DNA of 64,000 nucleotides from CAIKMD01 sp036501365 (GTDB taxonomy: Bacteria; Pseudomonadota; Alphaproteobacteria; ATCC43930; CGMCC-115725): the NCBI GenBank assembly GCA_036501365.1, contig DASYAL010000060.1:1-64000 (forward strand), in the 5' to 3' direction. Below, piece after piece: positions 1 through 6,917 of this stretch (within the stretch, counting starts at the first letter, position 1; every line of letters starts with the position of its first letter). The translations under genes and the position numbers were made by a program. Under the pieces are notes generated by a model that saw only the letters and a list, made by a program, of their open reading frames with translations, made no database searches and had not been told where the DNA came from.

Positions 1-77
1 TTGGGACAAACATCACGGCGGTCCGACCGAATTAGCGTGGTTCAAGCCCGGATACAAAGCTAGATATGGGGGGGTAT

Positions 78-374
78 CTACCGCTTCAGCGAAGCCACAA
101 GGCGCTTTCCCGCTGGCGTGATCTTGAACCCACGGTAAATCTCGATCGCAAGACCAGCCTTTACCAAGGTCTTGTGGCTTTTGAGATTTCGGACTTTCTG
201 AGAGAATTTCGTATCCGATCGTTTGGCCAGGATTTCGTTGTCCTCTCCCTCCGGGCGGAAGCGAGCCGATAAAGCCAAAATGATATTGGTCGTTAGCATT
301 TCCCCGTTAGGCGAGGAATCTAGCAGTTCCAGTGTCGGAATGACCAAATCAGGCTCCGGGATACGCCTTTTCAT
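78..374 (-). CDS. small winged-helix protein (Mrr N-terminal-like)
   Basis: A 98-residue protein. I start it at the ATG at 374 because AAGGGG lies 5 nt upstream; the longer upstream reading frame has no ribosome site and an implausible Arg-rich composition. Residues 8-45 look helical (IPTLELLDSS, then LALSARF). Residues 56-95 (KFSQKVRNLKSH, LVKAGLA, RGFKITPAGKRL) match the helix-turn-wing layout of the Mrr_N / winged-helix fold that precedes some restriction endonucleases. No nuclease domain follows. It sits just inside a 16-bp copy of a mobile-element end (443-458), so it may be element cargo. DNA binding is an inference from the fold. Confidence 0.6.
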   Translation of the reverse strand: MKRRIPEPDLVIPTLELLDSSPNGEMLTTNIILALSARFRPEGEDNEILAKRSDTKFSQKVRNLKSHKTLVKAGLAIEIYRGFKITPAGKRLVASLKR

Positions 375-442
375 GTCCGCCCCTTTCAATGTACAAGGGT
401 GCGAGTCATGGCTCTTTCTAGGTAAAAGAGTCAACCGGAGCC

Positions 443-458
443 TGCTACCTAATACCGC
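443..458 (+). repeat. solo copy of the terminal inverted repeat seen at 17,013-17,888
   Basis: The 16 bases TGCTACCTAATACCGC are identical to positions 17,873-17,888, the right outer end of the 876-bp element. Inward of 443 the match stops. No left-end copy is visible in 1-442, so if this is another family member its other end lies outside the window. Confidence 0.6.
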
Positions 459-590
459 AAATAAGCGCCAAATTGCGCGAAATAGCGGCGCGCGGCTCGC
501 GGCCAAATCACTTTTCTTTAATGAGAAATCCCCAGGATTGCCCCAATCGTATGCCAGTCTTTGGCAGGCTTTCATCCGCGGGATGAATCG

Positions 591-740
591 ATGCAGAACC
601 AGACACCCGAGCACATCGCGCAAGTTTTTGCCCGCCGCTGGCTGGCGCGCGAATCGGCGGCGATGCGCCAGATCTTTGAGCGTGAGTTGACCGAGCTCAT
701 TCGCGAAGCCGCCAATAAGGAGCGCCCCGCCGCCGCCTGA
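591..740 (+). CDS. hypothetical 49-residue helical protein
   Basis: Reads MQNQTPEHIAQVFARRWLAR onward and ends ANKERPAAA before TGA. The composition (alternating Ala/Arg/Glu, amphipathic helix, third-position GC) looks coding. There is no strong ribosome site: GGGATG is the nearest purine stretch. I recognise no function. It could be a chance open frame in GC-rich DNA. Confidence 0.35.
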   Translation: MQNQTPEHIAQVFARRWLARESAAMRQIFERELTELIREAANKERPAAA

Positions 741-1087
741 GCGGGCGGGGCCGCGATCCGCCGCGTGCCTCGAGTCGCGGCGAAATTGGTTTCGACGCGC
801 CCGCGCGCTGGAACAAAACAAGATCCAACCTCGCTCGGCCCACATTCCCTGGTAGTAGTTCCGGGAACGTCCCAGGCACGAATCGCACGGCCTCGTCTAT
901 ATATAGCGCGATTCTAGAGAAATCGATCCGAAATTTGCCAAGAATTACTTGGGCTTTTTCTTAAGATATACTTAATTGGCCAAACTCGCGCGCGGCCCAC
1001 GAGTGCTGCTGCGCGCGGGTAACCACGTTTCACGTGAAGCGACTCGGGTCGCTTTAACTTCGCCGGGCGCTCAACTAGAGTGCTGCC
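741..1087 (+). promoter_or_regulatory. mnmG leader, AT-rich stretch
   Basis: 347 bases without a supported gene. Positions 895-980 are markedly AT-rich for this genome and contain TATATATA-like and TTCTTAAG stretches that could serve as promoter elements for mnmG. The stretch also contains the parS-like site at 1,027-1,040. I found no convincing DnaA boxes, so I do not call an origin. mnmE, which often precedes mnmG in alphaproteobacteria, is absent here. Confidence 0.4.
1027..1040 (+). promoter_or_regulatory. parS: parS-like ParB-binding site
   Basis: GTTTCACGTGAAGC is a near-perfect palindrome with one mismatch to the alphaproteobacterial parS core GTTTCACGTGAAAC. It lies about 2.5 kb from parA, where parS sites are expected. 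Confidence 0.75.
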
Positions 1088-2944
1088 ATGCGTCGATGGG
1101 AGGTGATCGTGATTGGCGGCGGCCATGCCGGCTGCGAAGCTGCGTCCGCCGCCGCCCGTCTCGGCGCCAAGACCCTCCTCCTGACCCAAAAACGCGCGAC
1201 GATCGGCGAAATGTCATGCAATCCGGCGATTGGCGGCCTTGCCAAGGGCCATCTCGTCCGCGAGATCGACGCGCTCGACGGTGTCATCGGCCGGGTTGCC
1301 GACCGTGCCGGCATCCAGTTCCGCCTGCTCAACCGCAGCAAAGGCCCAGCGGTTCGCGGACCGCGCGCCCAAGCTGATCGCAAGCTCTATCGCGCGGCGA
1401 TGCAGGCGGTGCTCGCCGAGCAGGCGAATCTCGAGATTCGCGAAGGTTCGGCAGAGGATTTGCTGCTGGACAGCGACCGCGAGGCGAGGGGCGTCGTTCT
1501 GGCCTCGGGCGAAGAGCTGCTCGCGCCCAGCATCGTCCTTACGACGGGTACTTTTCTCAACGGTCTCATCCATATGGGTGAGGAAAAGTTCGCCGCTGGC
1601 CGGGTCGGCGAGGCGCCTTCGCTCGGCCTATCGGTGACCTTGGGGCGGCTGGGCTTCCGCCTGGGCCGGCTGAAAACCGGCACCCCGCCGCGGCTCGACG
1701 GCAAAACCATCGATTGGGCCGGGCTTGAGGTCCAGCAGGGCGACGATCCGCCGGTGCCGTTCTCCTTTCTGACCAAGGGGATCACGACTCCGCAAACGGT
1801 CTGCCACCTGACCGCGACCTCCCCGGCGACCCACGCCATCATTCGCGACAATCTGCATCGTGCGCCGGTCTATTCCGGCCAGATTGCCGGGACCGGACCG
1901 CGCTATTGCCCGTCGATCGAAGACAAGGTGGTGCGGTTCGCCGCCCGCGACCGGCATCAGATCTTCCTCGAGCCGGAGGGGCTCGAGGACGACACGGTCT
2001 ATCCCAACGGCATCTCGACCTCGTTGCCGCGCGACGTCCAGGCGGAACTGCTGGCCACGATTCCCGGCCTGGAACGCGCGGCCATGAGGCGGCCGGGCTA
2101 TGCGATCGAATACGATTTCGTCGATCCGCGCGAGCTCAGGGCGAGCCTCGAGACCAAGCGAATCAAGGGCTTATTCTTTGCCGGCCAGATCAATGGCACG
2201 ACCGGTTACGAGGAGGCGGCGGCCCAAGGCCTGATCGCCGGCCTTAACGCGGCGTTGGCGGCCGGGGGCGGCGGCGATTTCGTGCTCGACCGCGCCAGCT
2301 CCTATATCGGTGTACTAATCGACGATCTGGTGACGCGCGGCACCGAAGAGCCGTATCGGATGTTCACGTCGCGTGCGGAATACCGGCTGATGCTGCGTGC
2401 CGACAATGCCGATCAGCGGCTGACCCCGCTCGGCTTGGCGCTGGGCTGCGTTAGCTCCGCCCGGGAGCAGGCTTTTGCGGCGAAATCCAGGGCTTTGACC
2501 GAGGCTCGCGCGCAAATCCAGGCCCTGCGGTTGACGCCGCAACAGCTTCGGGCACAAGGGCTTGCGGTCAATGCCGACGGCATCGCGCGTTCCGCGGCCG
2601 ATCTTCTCCGCCATCCCGATCTTTCCTGGGGCCGGATCGTCGCGATCTGGCCGGAACTCAAGCCGATTTCGCCCGATATCGCCGAGCAGCTCGAAATCGA
2701 TGGGCGTTACGCCGGCTATCTCGACCGGCAAGAGGCCGAAATCCACGCATTTCGCCGCGACGAGAACCTCGTTCTGCCGCGCGACCTCGACTACACGGCG
2801 GTTGGCAGCCTTTCGACCGAGGTCCGGCAGAAGCTGAGCGAGGCCCGGCCCGCCAATCTCGGCGCGGCCTCGCGGATTTCCGGGGTGACACCGGCGGCGC
2901 TCGTCGCCTTGCTGCGCTATGTCCGGCGCGGGGAGGCGGCGTGA
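1088..2944 (+). CDS. mnmG: tRNA U34 carboxymethylaminomethyl synthase subunit MnmG (GidA)
   Basis: The FAD-binding subunit which, with MnmE, installs the cmnm5 group on wobble uridine 34 of several tRNAs in the cytoplasm. The N-terminal Rossmann motif VIGGGHAGCEAA (residues about 8-19) binds FAD. The MSCNPAIGGLAKGH and LKTGTPPRLDG segments are GidA signatures, and FFAGQINGTTGYEEAAAQG is the second conserved block. At 618 residues it has the normal length. The stop overlaps the rsmG GTG by 4 nt (GTGA), so mnmG-rsmG-parA-parB is one coupled operon. The partner gene mnmE is not in this window. Confidence 0.97.
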   Translation: MRRWEVIVIGGGHAGCEAASAAARLGAKTLLLTQKRATIGEMSCNPAIGGLAKGHLVREIDALDGVIGRVADRAGIQFRLLNRSKGPAVRGPRAQADRKLYRAAMQAVLAEQANLEIREGSAEDLLLDSDREARGVVLASGEELLAPSIVLTTGTFLNGLIHMGEEKFAAGRVGEAPSLGLSVTLGRLGFRLGRLKTGTPPRLDGKTIDWAGLEVQQGDDPPVPFSFLTKGITTPQTVCHLTATSPATHAIIRDNLHRAPVYSGQIAGTGPRYCPSIEDKVVRFAARDRHQIFLEPEGLEDDTVYPNGISTSLPRDVQAELLATIPGLERAAMRRPGYAIEYDFVDPRELRASLETKRIKGLFFAGQINGTTGYEEAAAQGLIAGLNAALAAGGGGDFVLDRASSYIGVLIDDLVTRGTEEPYRMFTSRAEYRLMLRADNADQRLTPLGLALGCVSSAREQAFAAKSRALTEARAQIQALRLTPQQLRAQGLAVNADGIARSAADLLRHPDLSWGRIVAIWPELKPISPDIAEQLEIDGRYAGYLDRQEAEIHAFRRDENLVLPRDLDYTAVGSLSTEVRQKLSEARPANLGAASRISGVTPAALVALLRYVRRGEAA

Positions 2945-3597
2945 CGGTGCCGATCGCTGTTAACCTTCGCCCGGTGCGGCTGCCCTTGGGCGCGGCGGGC
3001 TTCGCGCGACTCAGTAACGTTCCACGTGAAACACTTGATCGGCTTATGCTTTATGTCGATCTGCTGGGCCAATGGAATCGCCGAATTAACCTCGTCGGCG
3101 CCAATACCATGGGCGACGTTTGGCGCCGCCATATCCTTGATTCTGCTCAGCTTTTTAAGGTTTTGCCGCGGCAGACGCAAATCTTAACGGATCTCGGCTC
3201 GGGTGCCGGTTTGCCGGGCTTGGTCTTGGCCGCCATGGGCATCCCCGAGGTCCATCTGATCGAATCTGACCTGCGCAAGGCCGCTTTTCTGCGCGAAGCG
3301 GCGCGCGTCATGGGCGTAACGGTCACGATTCACCCCGGGCGGATCGAGCGCGTCCCGGCCTTTGCCGCCGATGCCGTGGTCGCACGCGCTTGCGCGCCGC
3401 TGGATCAACTTATTGAATTAGCAGAGAAATTCCTATCGGATCGGACGCTGTGCCTGTTCCCGAAAGGGGAAGCGGCGGCGACGGAATTGGCCGCGGCCCG
3501 CGCTACCTGGGCGATGAGCGCTGAGCTGGTTCCAAGCCTCTCCGATCCAACCGGCACGATCGTGAAACTCTCCGGGCTGCGGCGGACCGCCACATGA
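2941..3597 (+). CDS. rsmG: 16S rRNA (guanine-N7) methyltransferase RsmG (GidB)
   Basis: Methylates N7 of G527 in 16S rRNA using SAM; loss confers low-level streptomycin resistance in other bacteria. It has 218 residues with SAM motif I DLGSGAGLPG (84-93) and the motif-II acid in HLIESD. The start is a GTG overlapping the mnmG stop, and the end overlaps the parA ATG (ATGA). Codons for residues 26-31 (NVPRET) are formed by an embedded parS site, an arrangement known from other alphaproteobacterial gidB genes. Confidence 0.95.
   Translation: MTVPIAVNLRPVRLPLGAAGFARLSNVPRETLDRLMLYVDLLGQWNRRINLVGANTMGDVWRRHILDSAQLFKVLPRQTQILTDLGSGAGLPGLVLAAMGIPEVHLIESDLRKAAFLREAARVMGVTVTIHPGRIERVPAFAADAVVARACAPLDQLIELAEKFLSDRTLCLFPKGEAAATELAAARATWAMSAELVPSLSDPTGTIVKLSGLRRTAT
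3019..3032 (+). promoter_or_regulatory. parS: parS site inside rsmG
   Basis: GTTCCACGTGAAAC has the ParB recognition core TTCCACGTGAA, as in Bacillus and Caulobacter. It lies within the rsmG coding sequence, 560 bases before parA. With the site at 1,027 it forms a pair about 2 kb apart. Confidence 0.85.
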
Positions 3598-4418
3598 GCG
3601 ACCTATCGAGCGAGCGGCGGCGACCGGCGCGCATCATCGCCATCGCCAACCAGAAAGGCGGCGTCGGCAAGACCACGACCGCGGTCAATCTCGCGACCGC
3701 GCTCGCCGCGGCGGGCGAGGCGGTGCTGCTGATCGATCTCGATCCGCAGGGCAATGCCTCGACCGGCCTCGGCATTCCGCGCCAGGCGCGCACCGTCACC
3801 TCGTATCAGGTGCTGGCCGGCGAGCAGCCGCTCGGCGCGGCGATCGTGCCGACGGTGGTGCCGCGGCTCTCGGTCGTGCCAGCTTCCGTCGAGCTCGCCG
3901 GCGCCGAGCTCGAGCTCGTCGAGCTCGAGCGCCGCGAATACCGGCTGGCCGATGCGCTCAAAGGCGTGGCGCTGCCTTACGATCACGTGCTGATCGATTG
4001 TCCGCCGTCGCTCGGACTCCTGACGCTCAACGCGCTCTGCGCCGCGCATGCGGTGCTGGTGCCGCTGCAATGCGAGTTCTACGCGCTCGAAGGCCTGTCG
4101 CATCTCGTGAAGACAATCGAGCGCGTGAAGCGGCATCTCAACCCGGCGCTCGAGATCCAAGGCATCGTGCTCACCATGTTCGACAAGCGGAACAATCTCT
4201 CCGACCTTGTCGCCGCCGATGTGCGCGGCCATTTCGGCGACAAGCTCTACGACACCGTGATCCCGCGCAACGTGCGCATCTCGGAAGCGCCCTCACACGG
4301 GAAGCCGGTGCTGCTCTATGATTTCCGCTGTCCCGGCGCCCAGGCCTATGTGCATCTCGCCAGCGAAGTACTGAAGCGCGAACGCGGCTTTGCGCCCGCC
4401 GCAGCGACGACGCCATGA
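3594..4418 (+). CDS. parA: chromosome-partitioning ATPase ParA (Soj)
   Basis: A deviant-Walker ATPase that binds nucleoid DNA as an ATP dimer and is cleared by ParB, pulling origin-bound ParB-parS complexes apart. It has 274 residues. The Walker A motif KGGVGKTT (residues 21-28) carries the signature lysine. DLDPQGNAS and IDCPPSLG are the following conserved blocks. It overlaps rsmG and parB by 4 nt each. The position beside two parS sites fits the chromosomal rather than a plasmid system. Confidence 0.97.
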   Translation: MSDLSSERRRPARIIAIANQKGGVGKTTTAVNLATALAAAGEAVLLIDLDPQGNASTGLGIPRQARTVTSYQVLAGEQPLGAAIVPTVVPRLSVVPASVELAGAELELVELERREYRLADALKGVALPYDHVLIDCPPSLGLLTLNALCAAHAVLVPLQCEFYALEGLSHLVKTIERVKRHLNPALEIQGIVLTMFDKRNNLSDLVAADVRGHFGDKLYDTVIPRNVRISEAPSHGKPVLLYDFRCPGAQAYVHLASEVLKRERGFAPAAATTP

Positions 4419-5311
4419 GCGACGAGCCGCCGCGCCCGCGTCATCCCGCGCCCGGCCGTGGTCTCGGCCGCGGCCTCTCGGCGCTGTTCGGCGACGAGGC
4501 CGAAGAGCACGCGCATGAGAACATGCGCAACATCGCGATCGAGCTGCTGCGGCCCGGCCGCTTTCAGCCGCGGCGGCATTTCGATGCCGAGAGTCTCGCA
4601 GCGCTGACGGAGTCGGTGCGGCAGCAGGGAATCCTGCAGCCGATTCTCGTGCGGCGTCATCCCAGCGAGCCGAACAGCTACGAGATTCTCGCCGGCGAGC
4701 GGCGCTGGCGCGCGGCGCAGGCGGCGCAGCTGCACGAAGTGCCGGCGATCGTGCGCGAGATGGACGATCGCTCGGCGTCCGAGATCGCGCTGATCGAAAA
4801 CATCCAGCGCCAGGACCTGAACGCGATCGAAGAAGGCGAGGGCTATCGCCGCCTGATCGAGGAATTCGGTCACACCCAGGACGAGCTCGGCCGCGTGCTC
4901 GGCAAGAGCCGCAGCCATATCGCCAACACGATGCGACTCCTCGGACTGCCCGAGGAAGTGAGGATGATGGTGATCGACGGCCGGCTGACCGCGGGCCATG
5001 CGCGCGCGCTGGTGACCTTGCCCGATCCGCTGAGCATTGCGCGCGAGGTGGTGAGCAAGGGCCTCAGCGTGCGGCAGATCGAGCTCGCGGTGCGCGCGGG
5101 ACGCGAACGCGGCGCGGCGCCGCGCGCGCCCAAGCTGCACGACGCGAACATCGCCGCGCTCGAGAAAGAGTTGACGCAGCGGCTCGGCCTCAAGGTCGCG
5201 ATCGCCCTCGATGGCGAGGGCGGCACGCTCTCGGTTCGCTACCGCACGCTTGATCAGCTCGATGTCATTCTCGAGTTGTTGCGCATGAACGATCTGAGGA
5301 CACGGCGTTAG
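4415..5311 (+). CDS. parB: chromosome-partitioning protein ParB
   Basis: A CTP-dependent DNA clamp that loads at parS, spreads, and stimulates ParA. The N-terminus has the LGRGLSALFGD motif that contacts ParA. The ParB/Sulfiredoxin CTPase core follows (RPGRFQPRRHF and GERRWRA at 94-100). ENIQRQDLNAIEEG and KSRSHIANTMRLL form the helix-turn-helix parS reader, and the C-terminal dimer domain ends at LLRMNDLRTRR. At 298 residues it has the usual size. It is the last gene of the mnmG operon and converges on holA. Confidence 0.97.
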   Translation: MSDEPPRPRHPAPGRGLGRGLSALFGDEAEEHAHENMRNIAIELLRPGRFQPRRHFDAESLAALTESVRQQGILQPILVRRHPSEPNSYEILAGERRWRAAQAAQLHEVPAIVREMDDRSASEIALIENIQRQDLNAIEEGEGYRRLIEEFGHTQDELGRVLGKSRSHIANTMRLLGLPEEVRMMVIDGRLTAGHARALVTLPDPLSIAREVVSKGLSVRQIELAVRAGRERGAAPRAPKLHDANIAALEKELTQRLGLKVAIALDGEGGTLSVRYRTLDQLDVILELLRMNDLRTRR

Positions 5312-5335
5312 CGAGCGATCGTTCTTGAGTGGCGC

Positions 5336-6367
5336 TTAGCGTGCTCTCGCGCTCGCGGCGCCGCGGGCGATGCGCAACAGCGCTTCGCGACAGATCGTGT
5401 CCGCGGGCAGGCCGGTGGTCTTCATCCGCGCCTCGGCCTCGTTGAGCGCCGTCATCGCCGCCGCCGCGCGCGCCGGCGGCCACAGGCGAAGCTGCTGGCG
5501 GAAGCGATCGACCAGCTTGAAGAAAAGCGGCGGCCGGAACTTCAGCGCGTCCTCTTCGCTCCTGCCCGCGGCCCGGCGCGCACCGGCGAGATGGAGACGC
5601 TGGAAATGCCGCAGCTCGGCGCGGATCAAAGTCACCGCTTGCGCGCCTTCCCCGAAGGCGCGGTTGAGCGCGCGCTCGAGCTGCGCGGCATCGCCTTCCG
5701 CCGCGGCGAACACCGCTTCATCGACGGTGAGCTCGGCGCTATCGCCGACCGCATCGAGCGCCGCGGCCTCGTCGACCGTGCCGCCGTCGCCGACATAGAG
5801 CGCGAGCTTCTCGAGCTCCTGCCGGCTAATGCCGCGATCGCCGCCGAGATGCGATACGAGATATTGCAGCGCCTCGGGCCGCGCGGCGATCTTGTGCGCG
5901 GCGAACACCTCGCGCGCGAGTTCGCCGAGTTCGCGCGGTCCGTCGAGGTAGCAGGGGATCGCGGCGGCGGTCTTCGCCGCCTCGAAGGCGCGGCGCAGAC
6001 TCGAGCGCGGCGGCAGGTCGTCGGCAGCGACGACGATGAACGCGTCGCCCGGCGGCGGGTCCTTGAAGAAGCGGTCGAACAGCGCGCCGACCGCATCGCC
6101 CGCGTCGTGAATGCGGATCAGCCGCCGCCCGCCCGTGAGGCTGAGGCTCGCCGCCTCGTCGTTGAGCCGCGCCGGATCATGCGCCAGCGCGTCGGCATCG
6201 ATTTCGGCGACCCGGAATGCATCGCCGAGATCGGCGCAGATCGCGCGCGCGATCCGCTCGGTGCGTTCCTTGACGAGGCCGGCATCGGGCCCATAGACCA
6301 GAGCCGCGCGCATGCCGGCATCGGGCGACTTCACGAACGCCGCGATACGCGCGCCCGCCAATTTCAT
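5336..6367 (-). CDS. holA: DNA polymerase III subunit delta (HolA)
   Basis: The clamp-loader subunit that opens the beta clamp during replication. It has 343 residues from the ATG at 6,367 (MKLAGARIAAFVKSP). The frame extends upstream but would run into lptE. The AAA-fold start ALVYGPDAGLVKERTERIA and the C-terminal DTICREALLRIARG are typical of HolA from alphaproteobacteria. It lies 10 nt after lptE, as the last gene of the leuS-lptE-holA unit, which is a conserved order in many proteobacteria. Confidence 0.93.
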   Translation of the reverse strand: MKLAGARIAAFVKSPDAGMRAALVYGPDAGLVKERTERIARAICADLGDAFRVAEIDADALAHDPARLNDEAASLSLTGGRRLIRIHDAGDAVGALFDRFFKDPPPGDAFIVVAADDLPPRSSLRRAFEAAKTAAAIPCYLDGPRELGELAREVFAAHKIAARPEALQYLVSHLGGDRGISRQELEKLALYVGDGGTVDEAAALDAVGDSAELTVDEAVFAAAEGDAAQLERALNRAFGEGAQAVTLIRAELRHFQRLHLAGARRAAGRSEEDALKFRPPLFFKLVDRFRQQLRLWPPARAAAAMTALNEAEARMKTTGLPADTICREALLRIARGAASARAR

Positions 6368-6377
6368 GGGGCCAGCT

Positions 6378-6917
6378 TCATCGCGCCGCCGCCTTGGCGC
6401 GCTGGTCGCGCACGAAGAGAGCGAGGCGCAGCACCATCTCGTCGGCGACCTGGCTGATCGCGCGATTGCGCGCGCCATCGGCGGCGACTTGGGTCGCATA
6501 AGCATCTTCGACGAGATCGAAATCGCCGACCGCCCGGCTCGAGCTCGAATAGAGCGGCTTGCCGGTTTTCCGATCGCTGAGCCGGAACGCCACGGTGACG
6601 TTGATCTCGCTGGTGGTCGCGGTCGCGTTGCGTTGGATGCCGAGATCCGCTCGCACCACGGTCATCGTCGTCGTCAGGTCCCAGCGTTTCGCGACGTCGG
6701 CGCCGGATGGGTTGAGTTCCTCGCGCAGCGCGAGGGAGAGAATCTGACCCTGCCGGTCGAGAATCGGCCTGACCTCGATCGCTGCGAGATCCGGGTCCCC
6801 ACTGCGCGCGCCGCTTGGCGCATAAAGCGGGTGAAAGCCGCAGCCGGCGAGGACGAGCAGCAGCGGCGCCGCCCGCAGGCGGCGCCAGACCCGCGCGCTG
6901 GCCTCAAACCACGACAT
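6378..6917 (-). CDS. lptE: LPS-assembly lipoprotein LptE
   Basis: An outer-membrane lipoprotein that plugs the LptD barrel and helps insert lipopolysaccharide. It has 179 residues. The signal peptide ends in lipobox LAGC (about residues 23-26), followed by GFHPLYA, the LptE hallmark. Its ATG overlaps the leuS stop by 14 nt, so translation is coupled. Sequence is otherwise weakly conserved in this family, so context between leuS and holA carries part of the call. Confidence 0.9.
   Translation of the reverse strand: MSWFEASARVWRRLRAAPLLLVLAGCGFHPLYAPSGARSGDPDLAAIEVRPILDRQGQILSLALREELNPSGADVAKRWDLTTTMTVVRADLGIQRNATATTSEINVTVAFRLSDRKTGKPLYSSSSRAVGDFDLVEDAYATQVAADGARNRAISQVADEMVLRLALFVRDQRAKAAAR

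Noticed and set aside
375..845. N-terminal extension of the winged-helix gene up to 845 and the plus-strand frame 223-690
   Set aside because: No ribosome site, low-complexity Arg/Ala content, and the real gene has a good start at 374. The repeat end at 443-458 also lies in the extension.
895..1041. Chromosome origin (oriC) in the AT-rich stretch before mnmG
   Set aside because: AT-rich and near parAB, but I found no convincing DnaA boxes, and a parS site alone does not make an origin.
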